The notes: a model not told the origin generated them from the letters alone. 31,067 nt of DNA from Tepidimonas sp. (GCA_025054905.1 JANWZF010000154.1:1-31067), one strand, 5' to 3'. Positions 8,820-16,560 are shown, counted from the first letter of the stretch. Program-made: numbers and translations.

Positions 8820-9737
8820 TTAGGGGGTTGCGGGATCGGTGCTTAATGGACGCCACAAGGCGGGCACATGCGGCAGCAACCACCACTGCCAAGGTTCGGC
8901 CCACACCGCCCGCGCCAACGCATCAAACGCCTGTTGAACCGCCTGCTGCGGGGGCTGCGCCAGATCCCAGCATCGCATCGTCACCCGCTCGTCGCCCAGA
9001 TCGTGCAGCAATGCCAGCGCCATCGGAGCGCCCGTAGCCTGCGCCAAGCGCACGATCCCAGTGGGAATCGACAGGGTTCCCGGCCCGAAGCGGAATTCAT
9101 GGCGCTGGGGACTGCGGGACGAAAACGCATCGATGACGACGATCAACGGCTCACCACGGCGCAGCACCGCACGCAAACGCGTGGCGGGGTCGTCCGCCAT
9201 GATCCACTGCCCCCCCGCAAAGCGCTGCAAACTCAGGCCATTGCGATAACCCACCCGACGCTGCGTGGGGGACAAAGCGGTGGCGCGCTGGTCCACCGTC
9301 GCCGACAAAAACGCGCTAACTATCCCAAGCTGGCGCAAGGCCGGCCCGATCATCCCCAAGCGGCCGTAGTGCGCAGTCAGAATGATGAGGCCGCGCCCTT
9401 GCGCAAGCTTGCGCGTGATGACGGCGGAATCCCGCACTTCGACCTGCGCCACAACGGCCGGCACGGCCGCGTGGGCCATACGGTGATCGTCGAGCCGAAT
9501 ACGGGACTGCAGCCCGAGGTAGCGTCGAACGATGGCCGCGTCGCGGTCGGCACTGCTTGCAGCCCCCAACAGGGCAACGGCACCTTGCCGGATGGCATCC
9601 GCCTCAGCTGAGCGGTGCGCGCGCCAGCGGCCCCACCATTCCGCACAACGATATTGCCACGCCCGTGGCAAAACCGCCAGGGCGGGGTTGCCCACCCGGT
9701 AGCGCCACCACAGAGGATCGGCAGCCCAACCTGTCAT
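8820..9737 (-). CDS. Lysophospholipid-acyltransferase-fold protein (LpxL/HtrB-like), atypical active site
   Basis: 305 residues from ATG at 9737, which overlaps the stop of the ABC ATPase gene (ATGA, 9734-9737). The sequence resembles the LpxL/HtrB superfamily: a basic N-terminal region, then GLIILTAHYGRLGMIGPALR at the place of the HX4(D/E) catalytic motif, and later GEPLIVVIDAF plus RFGPGTLSIPTGIVRLAQAT, which correspond to the substrate-site blocks of lipid A late acyltransferases. In the catalytic motif His123 is present, but the fifth residue after it is Gly128 instead of an acid, so normal acyl transfer is doubtful. The strong N-terminal membrane helix of LpxL is also not obvious. Its position between a polysaccharide exporter and a chain-synthesis enzyme suggests a role in modifying or handling a lipid-linked glycan. 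The exact reaction cannot be assigned. Confidence 0.6.
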   Translation of the reverse strand: MTGWAADPLWWRYRVGNPALAVLPRAWQYRCAEWWGRWRAHRSAEADAIRQGAVALLGAASSADRDAAIVRRYLGLQSRIRLDDHRMAHAAVPAVVAQVEVRDSAVITRKLAQGRGLIILTAHYGRLGMIGPALRQLGIVSAFLSATVDQRATALSPTQRRVGYRNGLSLQRFAGGQWIMADDPATRLRAVLRRGEPLIVVIDAFSSRSPQRHEFRFGPGTLSIPTGIVRLAQATGAPMALALLHDLGDERVTMRCWDLAQPPQQAVQQAFDALARAVWAEPWQWWLLPHVPALWRPLSTDPATP

Positions 9738-10975
9738 CGCTGTTCCCAGCGGTGTGGCAGCCGCACGATACCGGGCTCGGGGCCCGCGGCCTTCACCGAA
9801 AACCGCGCGGCATGAACGACGTGTTCATAGACGTGGACGGCCCGCTCGCACATCAAGAAGATGTCCACCGTAAATTCCCCACGCATCAGCGGCAACGCTG
9901 GCAGGTAGACGCACGCCGTCAACGCCCCCTGTTCAGCTCGCCACTGCACCCCATCGTGAAACGAGGTGCAGCTCGTCACATGCATGCCTGTGGCATCGCT
10001 GATCAGCACCGCCACCGTCGGCGGAGCTACCGCGATATCGTGGCGAACATGCACCTGCACGCCCAGTTCATCGGCCCCGCTGCGCAGTTCCGGCGTGCTG
10101 TGCGGCGCACAGGCAACACCATTGACCAGTAGTTCCACGCCCTGCACCCGCGCCAGGCGATCGGCCGCACCCAGCACCCGAGTCTGGCCGCTGCCTGCAG
10201 CTGCGTCCTGGGCGCGCGCTGCGCGTTCCTGCGACTTCAGGTGATCGTTGTAGCGGGCCACCACGTCGGCGGCGCCACCGCGGGCCACGATACGACCCTG
10301 ATCGATCCAGATCGCCTGCTCGCACAGCATTTCGACCTGGTAGAGCGCATGGGTGCAAAAAACCAGGGTCACCCCGCGCTCGCGCAGCGCCATGATGCGA
10401 TCAAAACTCTTGCGCGCAAATGCGGCATCACCCACCGACAGCGCCTCATCGACGATCAGAATGTCTGGCTCTGCCGCGGTCGATACAGCGAACGCCAGAC
10501 GCACGAACATGCCGGAGGAGTAGGTTTTGACCGGGCGGGTCCATGCCGGGCCGATTTCGGCAAACGCCTCGATGCGTGGCAACATCGCCTCGGCTTCGCG
10601 CGGAGACATGCCCATCACCACGCAGGCCAGTCGGGCATTTTCCTCGCCGGTGAACTCGGGATTAAAGCCGGCGCCCAGCTCCAACAAGGCTCCGATGCGT
10701 CCAGCACAAGCCCGCGCCCCTACGCTGGGCTGCAGGGTACCGGCCATGATTTGCAGAAGGGTGGATTTGCCCGCGCCATTGGCGCCGATCACCCCGAGGC
10801 TGCCACCGCGTGGCAGCGCCAAGTCGACGTCCTGCAGCACCCAGCGCCGGGGACGGCTCGAGCGACGGGTCAACGCTTCGGCCAGTGCCTGCAGCGGGCT
10901 TACGCGCTCGGCGTAGGCCTTGCCAATGCCGGCCAGACGGATCTCGCCCGGCTCCAACCCAAGGTCAGAGCGCAT
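9734..10975 (-). CDS. wzt: Polysaccharide ABC exporter ATP-binding protein with C-terminal domain (Wzt)
   Basis: 413 residues from ATG at 10975, which overlaps the end of the permease gene by 11 bases; the longer frame upstream is just permease sequence read out of frame. Walker A is GANGAGKST (64-72), the ABC signature YSSGM (152-156) and Walker B ILIVDEA (172-178), followed by SVGDAAF typical of O-antigen and teichoic-acid exporters. After residue 265 there is an extra domain of about 150 residues with alternating hydrophobic strands (DELGVQVHVRHDI, FTVDIFLMCERAVHVYEH). This matches in size and place the Wzt C-terminal carbohydrate-binding domain that selects the modified non-reducing end of the chain. 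With the permease it would export undecaprenyl-linked polysaccharide across the inner membrane. Methyl caps are a common export signal in such systems, which fits the methyltransferases encoded on both sides. Confidence 0.9.
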   Translation of the reverse strand: MRSDLGLEPGEIRLAGIGKAYAERVSPLQALAEALTRRSSRPRRWVLQDVDLALPRGGSLGVIGANGAGKSTLLQIMAGTLQPSVGARACAGRIGALLELGAGFNPEFTGEENARLACVVMGMSPREAEAMLPRIEAFAEIGPAWTRPVKTYSSGMFVRLAFAVSTAAEPDILIVDEALSVGDAAFARKSFDRIMALRERGVTLVFCTHALYQVEMLCEQAIWIDQGRIVARGGAADVVARYNDHLKSQERAARAQDAAAGSGQTRVLGAADRLARVQGVELLVNGVACAPHSTPELRSGADELGVQVHVRHDIAVAPPTVAVLISDATGMHVTSCTSFHDGVQWRAEQGALTACVYLPALPLMRGEFTVDIFLMCERAVHVYEHVVHAARFSVKAAGPEPGIVRLPHRWEQR

Positions 10976-11756
10976 CGGCAAACCCCGGTTGCAACCGCTC
11001 GAATAGCCAGCGAGCGACAAAGACCGCGACAACCGCAGCCGCCAGTTGCCCCAGCCACACGGCTCCCTGGGGAAGAGCGCCGCCCAGCAAAACGGCACGC
11101 ACACCCTCGATCGGCAAACTGAGCGGATTGGCCGCCATCAGGGCTTGCCACTGCGGCGGCAAGCTGGCTACGGCGTAGAACACCGGGGACAAAAACAGCA
11201 AGACCGTGATCAGCGGCGGCATGGCGTGTTGCAAGTCGCGCAGAAAGACCCCCAGCGCTGCCAGGGCCCACGACAGGGCCAACGCCCACAGCAGCAGTGG
11301 CACGACGTACACGATGGTCAGCGGCAACCCCCACGGTCGACCGACACCCCCCATCCAGGCCACGGCGGCGGCCACCCCTAGCGCTAACATGGCCTGCACA
11401 AACGCCGCACCCACATGCACATAGGCCAGTACCGGCAGGGGAAACTGCATTTTCTTGACATATGCAGGCTGCTCGAGCACCAGCCTAGTGGCCCCGGTGA
11501 GCACTTCACCCGCAAAACTGACAAACGTCAACCCCACAAAAATCCGCAAAGCTACGTCCAGATCACCCGCCCCAGGATCACCCGGCCAGCGCAGGCCCAG
11601 CAGATGGCGGAAAAAAAACGTGTAGACCACCAACATCCCTAGCGGCAACAACACCGCCCACGCGACGCCCAAGGCGCTGCCGCGGTAGCGCTCCGCCAGA
11701 CGACGCCGCAACAGACTCGCGACCAGCCAACGATGACGGATATCACGCAGATGCAT
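10965..11756 (-). CDS. wzm: Polysaccharide ABC exporter permease (Wzm, ABC-2 type)
   Basis: 263 residues from ATG at 11756. The N-terminal RYRGSALGVAWAVLLPLGML and the following VVYTFFF are characteristic of Wzm/KpsM/TagG permeases. About six hydrophobic segments follow, and SPVFYAVASLPPQWQALMAANPLSLPIEGVR includes the conserved stretch before the last helices, cited here in parts only. The protein forms the membrane channel for lipid-linked polysaccharide together with the downstream ATPase, whose gene overlaps it by 11 bases. It is the first minus-strand gene after a 99-base divergent region, so transcription of the left cluster probably begins there. A possible -10 (TATAAC) lies about 15 bases ahead of the start, but no good -35 is seen. 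Confidence 0.9.
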   Translation of the reverse strand: MHLRDIRHRWLVASLLRRRLAERYRGSALGVAWAVLLPLGMLVVYTFFFRHLLGLRWPGDPGAGDLDVALRIFVGLTFVSFAGEVLTGATRLVLEQPAYVKKMQFPLPVLAYVHVGAAFVQAMLALGVAAAVAWMGGVGRPWGLPLTIVYVVPLLLWALALSWALAALGVFLRDLQHAMPPLITVLLFLSPVFYAVASLPPQWQALMAANPLSLPIEGVRAVLLGGALPQGAVWLGQLAAAVVAVFVARWLFERLQPGFADAL

Positions 11757-11841
11757 CCACAGGTCTCGTTATAGGCCTACCAGGCACCAGGCCCGCTCTT
11801 CTGCTCTCTGAAGACGCGCCCGGGCCACCCAAAAAACCCTA

Positions 11842-11847
11842 TATGAT
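11842..11847 (+). promoter_or_regulatory. Possible -10 box for the plus-strand methyltransferase gene
   Basis: TATGAT at 11842-11847 lies just 8 bases before the ATG at 11856, in an AT-rich patch of an otherwise GC-rich 99-base divergent region. Transcription from it would begin at or within a base or two of the start codon. No -35 element is visible at the usual distance (the bases there are CCCGGG), so the site is tentative. Confidence 0.35.
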
Positions 11848-11855
11848 ACTTCGCC

Positions 11856-12467
11856 ATGCACGAGAGCTCATACCGCCGCATGCAGGCGTTTCGCGACACC
11901 TATCTGGCCGCGCGCCTTGGCGAGCGACTGCGCGTCATCGACATCGGCAGCCAGGACGTCAACGGCAGTTACCGCCCCCTGTTCGCTCAGGGGGCATGGG
12001 AATACGTCGGGGTTGACATGGCTGCCGGGCGGAATGTGGACATCGTGCTGAGAAACCCCTACGACTGGCAAGAATTGGCCAGTCGCAGCGCCGACGTGGT
12101 GGTGTCCGGACAAGCGTTTGAGCACATCGAATACTTCTGGATCAGCGCACTGGAGATTGCCCGCGTGCTGCGCCCGGGAGGCATCTGCTGCCTGATCGTG
12201 CCTTCCGCTGGACCAGAGCACCGCTATCCCGTGGACTGTTGGCGCTTTTACCCGGACGGTTTGCATGCCATGGCCCGCTTTGCTGGGCTGGAGGTTCTGC
12301 AAGCCGAGACCGACTGGTCCGGCACGGGCGGCGAAGGGGGTGACATCTGGCACGACTCGGTGCTGGTCGCGCGTAAACCCGCCACCTCGTGGGCAAAAAT
12401 GTGGCGCCAAAACCTGCTGGCCGCGGCCATCAAACGGTTGGCGCAACCGCTTGCCCTGCGGCCTTGA
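11856..12467 (+). CDS. SAM-dependent methyltransferase (class I, type 11-like)
   Basis: 203 residues, and the only convincing plus-strand gene in the window. Motif I is RVIDIGSQDVNGSYRPLF; YVGVDM is the acidic end of the second strand that binds the SAM ribose. VVSGQAFEHIEYFW and then ARVLRPGGICCLIVPSAGPE complete the Rossmann core. The HRYPVDCWRFYPDGLHAMA segment is found in methyltransferases of polysaccharide and glycopeptide clusters. It is transcribed divergently from wzm, and a small-molecule or sugar methyl transfer in glycan synthesis is the likely job. No Shine-Dalgarno precedes the ATG, and a possible -10 lies 8 bases upstream, so the message may be leaderless. Downstream comes a decayed region. 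Confidence 0.85.
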   Translation: MHESSYRRMQAFRDTYLAARLGERLRVIDIGSQDVNGSYRPLFAQGAWEYVGVDMAAGRNVDIVLRNPYDWQELASRSADVVVSGQAFEHIEYFWISALEIARVLRPGGICCLIVPSAGPEHRYPVDCWRFYPDGLHAMARFAGLEVLQAETDWSGTGGEGGDIWHDSVLVARKPATSWAKMWRQNLLAAAIKRLAQPLALRP

Positions 12468-12689
12468 TGCCGAGGCGACTGCCGTCACTGGCGACCGCAC
12501 AGCCATATTCAGGGGTCGCGCACCACGTGGGCATCCGCCGACCAGTTCGCCAGCATCGGCTTCAACCATGCGGTCGATGGCTCCACCCCGGGCAAGGCAC
12601 CCGCCTACACCGGTGCGCGCCGCCCGGTACGGCAGCGTCACCATCAAGGTCCGTCCCGGATGCCACCCCATTCGGTCACGATGGTGCAC

Positions 12690-13260
12690 CCTTATCCCCT
12701 GCCTTTGAGCACCGCCATCGGGTGCGAATAGCGCGCAGCCAGAGCCACCATCTCTGTCGGAAAGCGGGCGTACCTGGTGAACAGCCACGGCGCCCCTGTC
12801 AAACGACGCTTGAGTCGTCACGGACAAGACCCATCGCACCAGCGAACTGGCAGGAACGACAACGCCAACCCATTGTCACGGCCAAAGTCTTTGGTTCGCG
12901 CCAAGACCGCCACCAGCCGAATCTCGTCCGGCTTGGGGTGGACCACCAACCGCTGCGCCAACCCCGGGACATACGGCTTGAGTGCCGCAAACCCCACCGC
13001 GGTGAGCGCCTGTGAGCCGCCCGGAGGTGCTCCCGTCCCAGCATGACGCCATCCGGCGGCAGCACGATCCCCGGGTTGCGGGCCAATTTTGCCTGCCGAA
13101 CGGAAGCCGGGTTGTCGATGAATACACGCTGCACGCGGCTGACGCAGGTGTCGACCGCATCGAGCCGAAAGCCCAGGCAGTGCCGCGCGGCTCATCCAGC
13201 CAATGCTGCAGATGGCATGGGCCCAGGCCCAAGTCCGCGGCGGCCAACAGCGGCAGCCCC
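12690..13260 (-). pseudogene. Decayed coding sequence, family not recognised (within gene-poor stretch 12468-13419)
   Basis: No intact gene is seen from 12468 to 13419. On the minus strand, however, several short stretches in shifting frames look like former protein. From right to left these are LLAAADLGLGPCHLQHWL, then VQRVFIDNPASVRQAKLARN with GIVLPPDGVMLGREHL, then QALTAVGFAALKPYVPGLAQ with RLVVHPKPDEIRLVAVLART, then RYARFPTEMVALAARYSHPM. All use GC-ending codons like true genes, but they are joined only through frameshifts and stops. A further fragment, EYGCAVASDGSRLGIKAAG, lies near 12500. I read this as one or two broken genes in the direction of the surrounding minus-strand genes. A glycosyltransferase-type origin is possible from context but not shown. 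The open frames on either strand here have no recognisable domain. Confidence 0.45.
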
Positions 13261-13348
13261 AGCTCCTTGACCTACCTCAAAACAGCCGCGCGTTGGCTTG
13301 GGGCTGTGGCGCCCGGCGCGCCAACGTCCGCTCGGTTTGCGCCACCCG

Positions 13349-13372
13349 CTAAGCCAGCGCCTCGTGGCTTAG
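13349..13372. repeat. Perfect 8-bp inverted repeat (hairpin)
   Basis: CTAAGCCA (13349-13356) and TGGCTTAG (13365-13372) form a perfect 8-bp stem with an 8-base loop, 48 bases beyond the stop of the prolyl isomerase gene. There is no T-tract on either side, so it is at best a Rho-assisted or mRNA-stabilising hairpin. It could also be a scar end of the decayed region that starts here. Confidence 0.5.
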
Positions 13373-13419
13373 GGTATGCTTAAGCTAGGAGACACTAGGC
13401 CACCACGTTATCCAGCCCG

Positions 13420-14346
13420 TCAATTTCCCGTCGCCCCCACGGCACGCAAGGCCTTGCCGTCGATCTGAACCTCATACCGTTTGAACAGCTCGGTCTTGAC
13501 GCGCTCACGCTGGGTTTCCCGACAGTACTGTACCGCGCGTGTCGGAACTTGGTGCTTGACGAACTCCCAGGGCAGCAACTGGGCATCCCGCCAGTCTTTT
13601 ACATGTAGCAGGTAAACATAGTCTCCCTCGCCGAGCGGACCGACCAGCCCGCCTTTGCCAGCGTTTTGAATGGCTCCGAGCACCGGCTGGGCCTCTGCCC
13701 CTTCCAAACTGATCCAGCCTAGGTCGCCTTGACGCAAATCCGGGGCGGCCTCGGTGGCCCGCTGAATCAATGCTTCAAAGCGTGCACTGGACATCGCCAC
13801 CGCCCGCGCCTGCAGGCCCAACCACTGCTCGGCTGGAAACTTGTCCAGCATCAAAGCTTTGGGCAGGATAACGCGCTCAATCCGAGCCTGGGCAGGGATC
13901 TTGAACGCCTGGGGATTCGCGTCGTAATACTGACGCGCCTCCGCGTCACCGACCGGGGCTTTGCATTCACCAGCTATTTTTCGGTAGACAGCCAGTGCAT
14001 AGATATCATCAAACCGTGGGTCGATATTGGGGTCGATATCACCGGAACGTTTTTCCTGGCGACGCTCACCCTCCAGCACCAATGCGCGAGTCATCGCGAT
14101 TTCTTCAACCAATGACGACCAGCCTGTTGGGGTGTTCAGCAAGGCTTTTAAATCCGTGCGTCGCTGCGCATACTTTCTTATATCTGAGACACGAATTTCT
14201 TCCCCACCCGCTAAACGAATCATGACGAGATTCTCTCCGTCTTGACTCAGCGCCGGGGGCGTAATCGTGGCCGCGAGAACTGTGTTTGCGCCGACCGATA
14301 ACAACATCCCAATCAACACAACCAGGTGCACCAGTTGCAAACCCAT
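13420..14346 (-). CDS. Periplasmic SurA/PpiC-like peptidyl-prolyl isomerase
   Basis: 308 residues from ATG at 14346, preceded by GAAGG. An upstream in-frame GTG at 14370 would add eight residues in front of the signal peptide. The signal peptide ends in NTVLA before ATITPP. A SurA-N-like helical region follows, including DIRKYAQRRTDLKALLNT and EIAMTRALVLEGERRQEKR. After the YYDANPQAFKIPAQARIERV transition comes a parvulin-like domain (about 150-265) with QGDLGWISLEGAEA and GLVGPLGEGDYVYLLHVKDWR. The family catalyses prolyl isomerisation and holds secreted or outer-membrane proteins unfolded in the periplasm. It lies 33 bases behind the lipoprotein gene and, beyond that, the secreted-protein gene, so a dedicated chaperone role for those products is a reasonable inference. 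The active-site residues are only partly conserved, so chaperone function without isomerase activity is possible. Confidence 0.75.
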   Translation of the reverse strand: MGLQLVHLVVLIGMLLSVGANTVLAATITPPALSQDGENLVMIRLAGGEEIRVSDIRKYAQRRTDLKALLNTPTGWSSLVEEIAMTRALVLEGERRQEKRSGDIDPNIDPRFDDIYALAVYRKIAGECKAPVGDAEARQYYDANPQAFKIPAQARIERVILPKALMLDKFPAEQWLGLQARAVAMSSARFEALIQRATEAAPDLRQGDLGWISLEGAEAQPVLGAIQNAGKGGLVGPLGEGDYVYLLHVKDWRDAQLLPWEFVKHQVPTRAVQYCRETQRERVKTELFKRYEVQIDGKALRAVGATGN

Positions 14347-14379
14347 TTTGCCTTCAACCCGAAACGTCACTGGACAGAA

Positions 14380-15495
14380 TTATGGCAACAACGGACCATA
14401 CAAAATATTCGACGCAGGCCCCGTCGAATTCATCGAAATCAAGTCCTGAACCCCGTCTTGATCAAGATCGATCCACTGCAGCTCAGTGGGCAACCCAGAA
14501 ACTTGGAAACTGCGCTGAGCCACCACCTTACCGTCTTTATCATAGCGCATCAGTAAAATCCGATTATTTTCGCCCCAAGCGACCGTATCATCGTCATAGG
14601 CGGCGACGCCAACGGCACCAAAGACCGTAAACGGCAAAGGCTGCCATGCATTGGCAGTAACGTCATAACGGGCGACCAACCCCCCGAGTTCCAGCGCAAC
14701 ATACCAGTAGCGTCCCGAGGGCGTCACCCCAATCCGCCGTGGAACATGATCAAACCTGCGCATGGATGTAACTTGGGAAGCGGCAGCTTCTTCGAACGTA
14801 TGCGGCTGTGGCACATAAACCAGTTGATTGTCATCCATACAGCCTGCGATCAGCCCTGGCCCGTTTCCCTGAGGCCCCCGCGGTACCCGTGTTACGTGCC
14901 ACGGAGTGGCACACCAGGTCTGTGCCGCTTTTCGGGTGGCTTGGGTGGGGTGCCAATAGACCCAGGCTACCTGTTGTCCACGGTAAGGGGTGGCCAACAA
15001 CAGCCAGCCCCCATCCCGCGCGGGCAGAACGAACACGTCGCGCGGCTCGAAGCCCACATCAATCTGTGCTTGAGGACTTAACTTGCCATCTGATGATACC
15101 GAAAAGATGTCCAGGGATCTGGATTTTTCGACCGCCGCCACGACATGGGTATGATCAATCCATTTAGCACTGTCAGGATGATATGCCACAGAGCGCCGAT
15201 CAAGCAGACGCCATCGCTTTCCCTCCAGGGCATAAAGCACCACCTGGCTGGTTTCGTGCTCGACGGCAACCCAGCGGCATACCCCAGAATCACACCGAGC
15301 CTCACCCCCCCATACCTCGGGTGAAGGAATAGAGATTGTCGACTGGGAATTATTTTCTTTTTTTTCACCCAAACTGATGCCCTTGCCAACAACATCCGCC
15401 GTCTGACAAGCCGACTGTACGCCAGCAACTATCAAAAGGATACCAATTCGAATCCATCGGGTATCAAAAAAACGAAATGAATGAATACCAGACAT
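14380..15495 (-). CDS. Putative lipoprotein with beta-propeller-like sequence, function unknown
   Basis: 371 residues from ATG at 15495, with GGAAAA just upstream. The N-terminal hydrophobic segment ends in GVQSAC, so Cys30 is a plausible lipidation site. The mature part is rich in short beta-strand repeats of the kind seen in propellers (VVLYALEGKRWRLLDRRSV, RSLDIFSVSSDGKLS, RYWYVALELGGLVARYDV, NRILLMRYDKDGKVVAQRS). Near the C-terminus DLDQDGVQDL (343-352) looks like a calcium-binding DxDxDG loop of FG-GAP or dockerin type. I do not recognise a named family. It follows the secreted-protein gene after an intrinsic terminator that ends only 25 bases from its start, so it is probably made by read-through at a lower level. 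The gene is clearly less GC-rich than its neighbours. A role as surface or periplasmic partner of the secreted protein is only inferred from position. Confidence 0.6.
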   Translation of the reverse strand: MSGIHSFRFFDTRWIRIGILLIVAGVQSACQTADVVGKGISLGEKKENNSQSTISIPSPEVWGGEARCDSGVCRWVAVEHETSQVVLYALEGKRWRLLDRRSVAYHPDSAKWIDHTHVVAAVEKSRSLDIFSVSSDGKLSPQAQIDVGFEPRDVFVLPARDGGWLLLATPYRGQQVAWVYWHPTQATRKAAQTWCATPWHVTRVPRGPQGNGPGLIAGCMDDNQLVYVPQPHTFEEAAASQVTSMRRFDHVPRRIGVTPSGRYWYVALELGGLVARYDVTANAWQPLPFTVFGAVGVAAYDDDTVAWGENNRILLMRYDKDGKVVAQRSFQVSGLPTELQWIDLDQDGVQDLISMNSTGPASNILYGPLLP

Positions 15496-15520
15496 GCTTT
15501 TCCAACCCGTTGTTTATGAC

Positions 15521-15548
15521 AAAAAAAGGCGCCGGGATGGCGCCTTTT
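15521..15548 (-). terminator. Intrinsic terminator after the secreted-protein gene
   Basis: On the minus strand AAAAGGCGCC, loop ATCCC and GGCGCCTTTT form a perfect 10-bp stem, and the T-run continues to seven bases. It lies 30 bases after the stop of the secreted-protein gene and 25 bases before the start of the lipoprotein gene, leaving little room for a separate promoter for the latter. Confidence 0.9.
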
Positions 15549-15578
15549 CAAGCGGGTCAAAATATCCCTGCAATCGGA

Positions 15579-16442
15579 TTAACGGTGCGGGTTCAGGATG
15601 GTCTGGACCGCGCCAAACGCCGGGACGCTGACCACACTGTAGCTAAACACCGACCCAGAAAGCTTGGGACTAGCGCTACCGGTATTCCAAACGATGAAGC
15701 CATCCTTGAAGCCAGCCGGCCGACCAGCAATGGTTTCGGGGTCAAACCAATCCAGCTCGCTGAACTTCAGGTCAAAGTTTACCGACTTGCGGTTTTGCTT
15801 GTCGTCGTAAATGTTGACGGTGTGGCTGCCGCTCTGGTCGCCAGTCGACCACACGACAATGCGAGTGTCGTCACCGCCGGCAGCACCATCGATGTAGTAA
15901 CGCATGTACAGCGTATGACCCACCGGGGCCGCACCGGCCACTGTAGTCAAGCTGTTAGGCCCCAGCGTGGTCAGATCGGCACCCGAGGTGATGCCCAGCG
16001 GGCCGTCAATCACCGGAACGTAGGCGACGTCCTTGGCACGCAAATCGTATTCAAACGCGTGACCAGCCAAGGTCTGGGCCGTTGCGGGACGGATGTTGGG
16101 CGTGCCAGTGCAGCTGGCGCTCACGCCTGCGGCAAACACCAGGTACCCGCGCTTGTTCGCCAAGCCGACGCCCGAGTGATTCAACCACACGAACGGCTCA
16201 TAATCGTTGGCCGTCATCGTGAAGCAGCCATCGGTGATGTGGTTGGAATTTTGATCGAAGAACGTCCAATAAACAGCTGTCGCCTCCGTCGAGATCACAC
16301 CAACGGCCGTCGACGTGTTACCGCCGTCATGAATGACGTTGGGCACCACGAAGCCGTTGGAGAAGGTGCCCATCGTGTAGGCGTGCGCCACACCGGCGGT
16401 CACGGCGGCAGCGGCGGCTGCAGCAATGGCGAGTTTTTTCAT
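15579..16442 (-). CDS. Secreted protein of unknown family, candidate T2SS client
   Basis: 287 residues from ATG at 16442, with AAAGGA eight bases upstream; the frame is open further up, but that part is promoter and leader. Residues 1-21 are a classic Sec signal peptide (MKKLAIAA then an alanine-rich core ending in GVAHA). The mature protein is strand-rich with many Gly, Thr, Asn and aromatic residues (YWTFFDQNSNHITDGCFTMT, TLYMRYYIDGAAGGDDTRIV, HTVNIYDDKQNRKSVNFDLK). It has two cysteines (in DGCF and SASCTG) that could pair. There is no lipobox, sortase or PEP-CTERM tail, and no transmembrane anchor. I do not recognise the family. A good promoter and an intrinsic terminator frame it as a one-gene unit, suggesting abundant expression. 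Its place right behind a complete run of T2SS genes makes it a good candidate for a T2SS-exported or surface-displayed product, but this is inference. Confidence 0.75.
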   Translation of the reverse strand: MKKLAIAAAAAAAVTAGVAHAYTMGTFSNGFVVPNVIHDGGNTSTAVGVISTEATAVYWTFFDQNSNHITDGCFTMTANDYEPFVWLNHSGVGLANKRGYLVFAAGVSASCTGTPNIRPATAQTLAGHAFEYDLRAKDVAYVPVIDGPLGITSGADLTTLGPNSLTTVAGAAPVGHTLYMRYYIDGAAGGDDTRIVVWSTGDQSGSHTVNIYDDKQNRKSVNFDLKFSELDWFDPETIAGRPAGFKDGFIVWNTGSASPKLSGSVFSYSVVSVPAFGAVQTILNPHR

Positions 16443-16530
16443 CTTACAAGTCCTTTGGTTGATGACAAGGAAGCATCGCAACCCTTGCGGGATTCCTAAC
16501 CCAACCGTCGGTTCCGACTGGGCTGCTCTA

Positions 16531-16560
16531 ATCATACAGGGAAACGGCCGTCTGTCTCAA
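16531..16560 (-). promoter_or_regulatory. Sigma-70-type promoter of the secreted-protein gene
   Basis: The minus strand carries TTGAGA (16555-16560), an 18-base spacer and TATGAT (16531-16536), close to consensus. It predicts a 5' leader of about 80 bases. Inside the leader are two small hairpins: GTCGG-AA-CCGAC, and CCC-GCAA-GGG, whose loop fits the GNRA type. These might stabilise the message. This is the best promoter seen in the window. Confidence 0.8.

Noticed and set aside
11868..12839. 323-residue minus-strand open frame
   Set aside because: Lies opposite the methyltransferase gene and runs into decayed sequence. The translation has no recognisable domain, and the plus-strand gene has clear SAM motifs.
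12468..13419. Insertion sequence in the gene-poor stretch
   Set aside because: No transposase motif, no paired terminal repeats and no target duplication could be seen; the single 8-bp hairpin is not enough.
15579..16442. PEP-CTERM/exosortase-type sorting of the secreted protein
   Set aside because: The C-terminus ends in VQTILNPHR without a PEP motif, membrane helix and basic tail, and no exosortase gene is in the window.
15477..16499. 340-residue plus-strand open frame
   Set aside because: Antisense to the secreted-protein gene, which has a signal peptide, ribosome-binding site, promoter and terminator on the minus strand.
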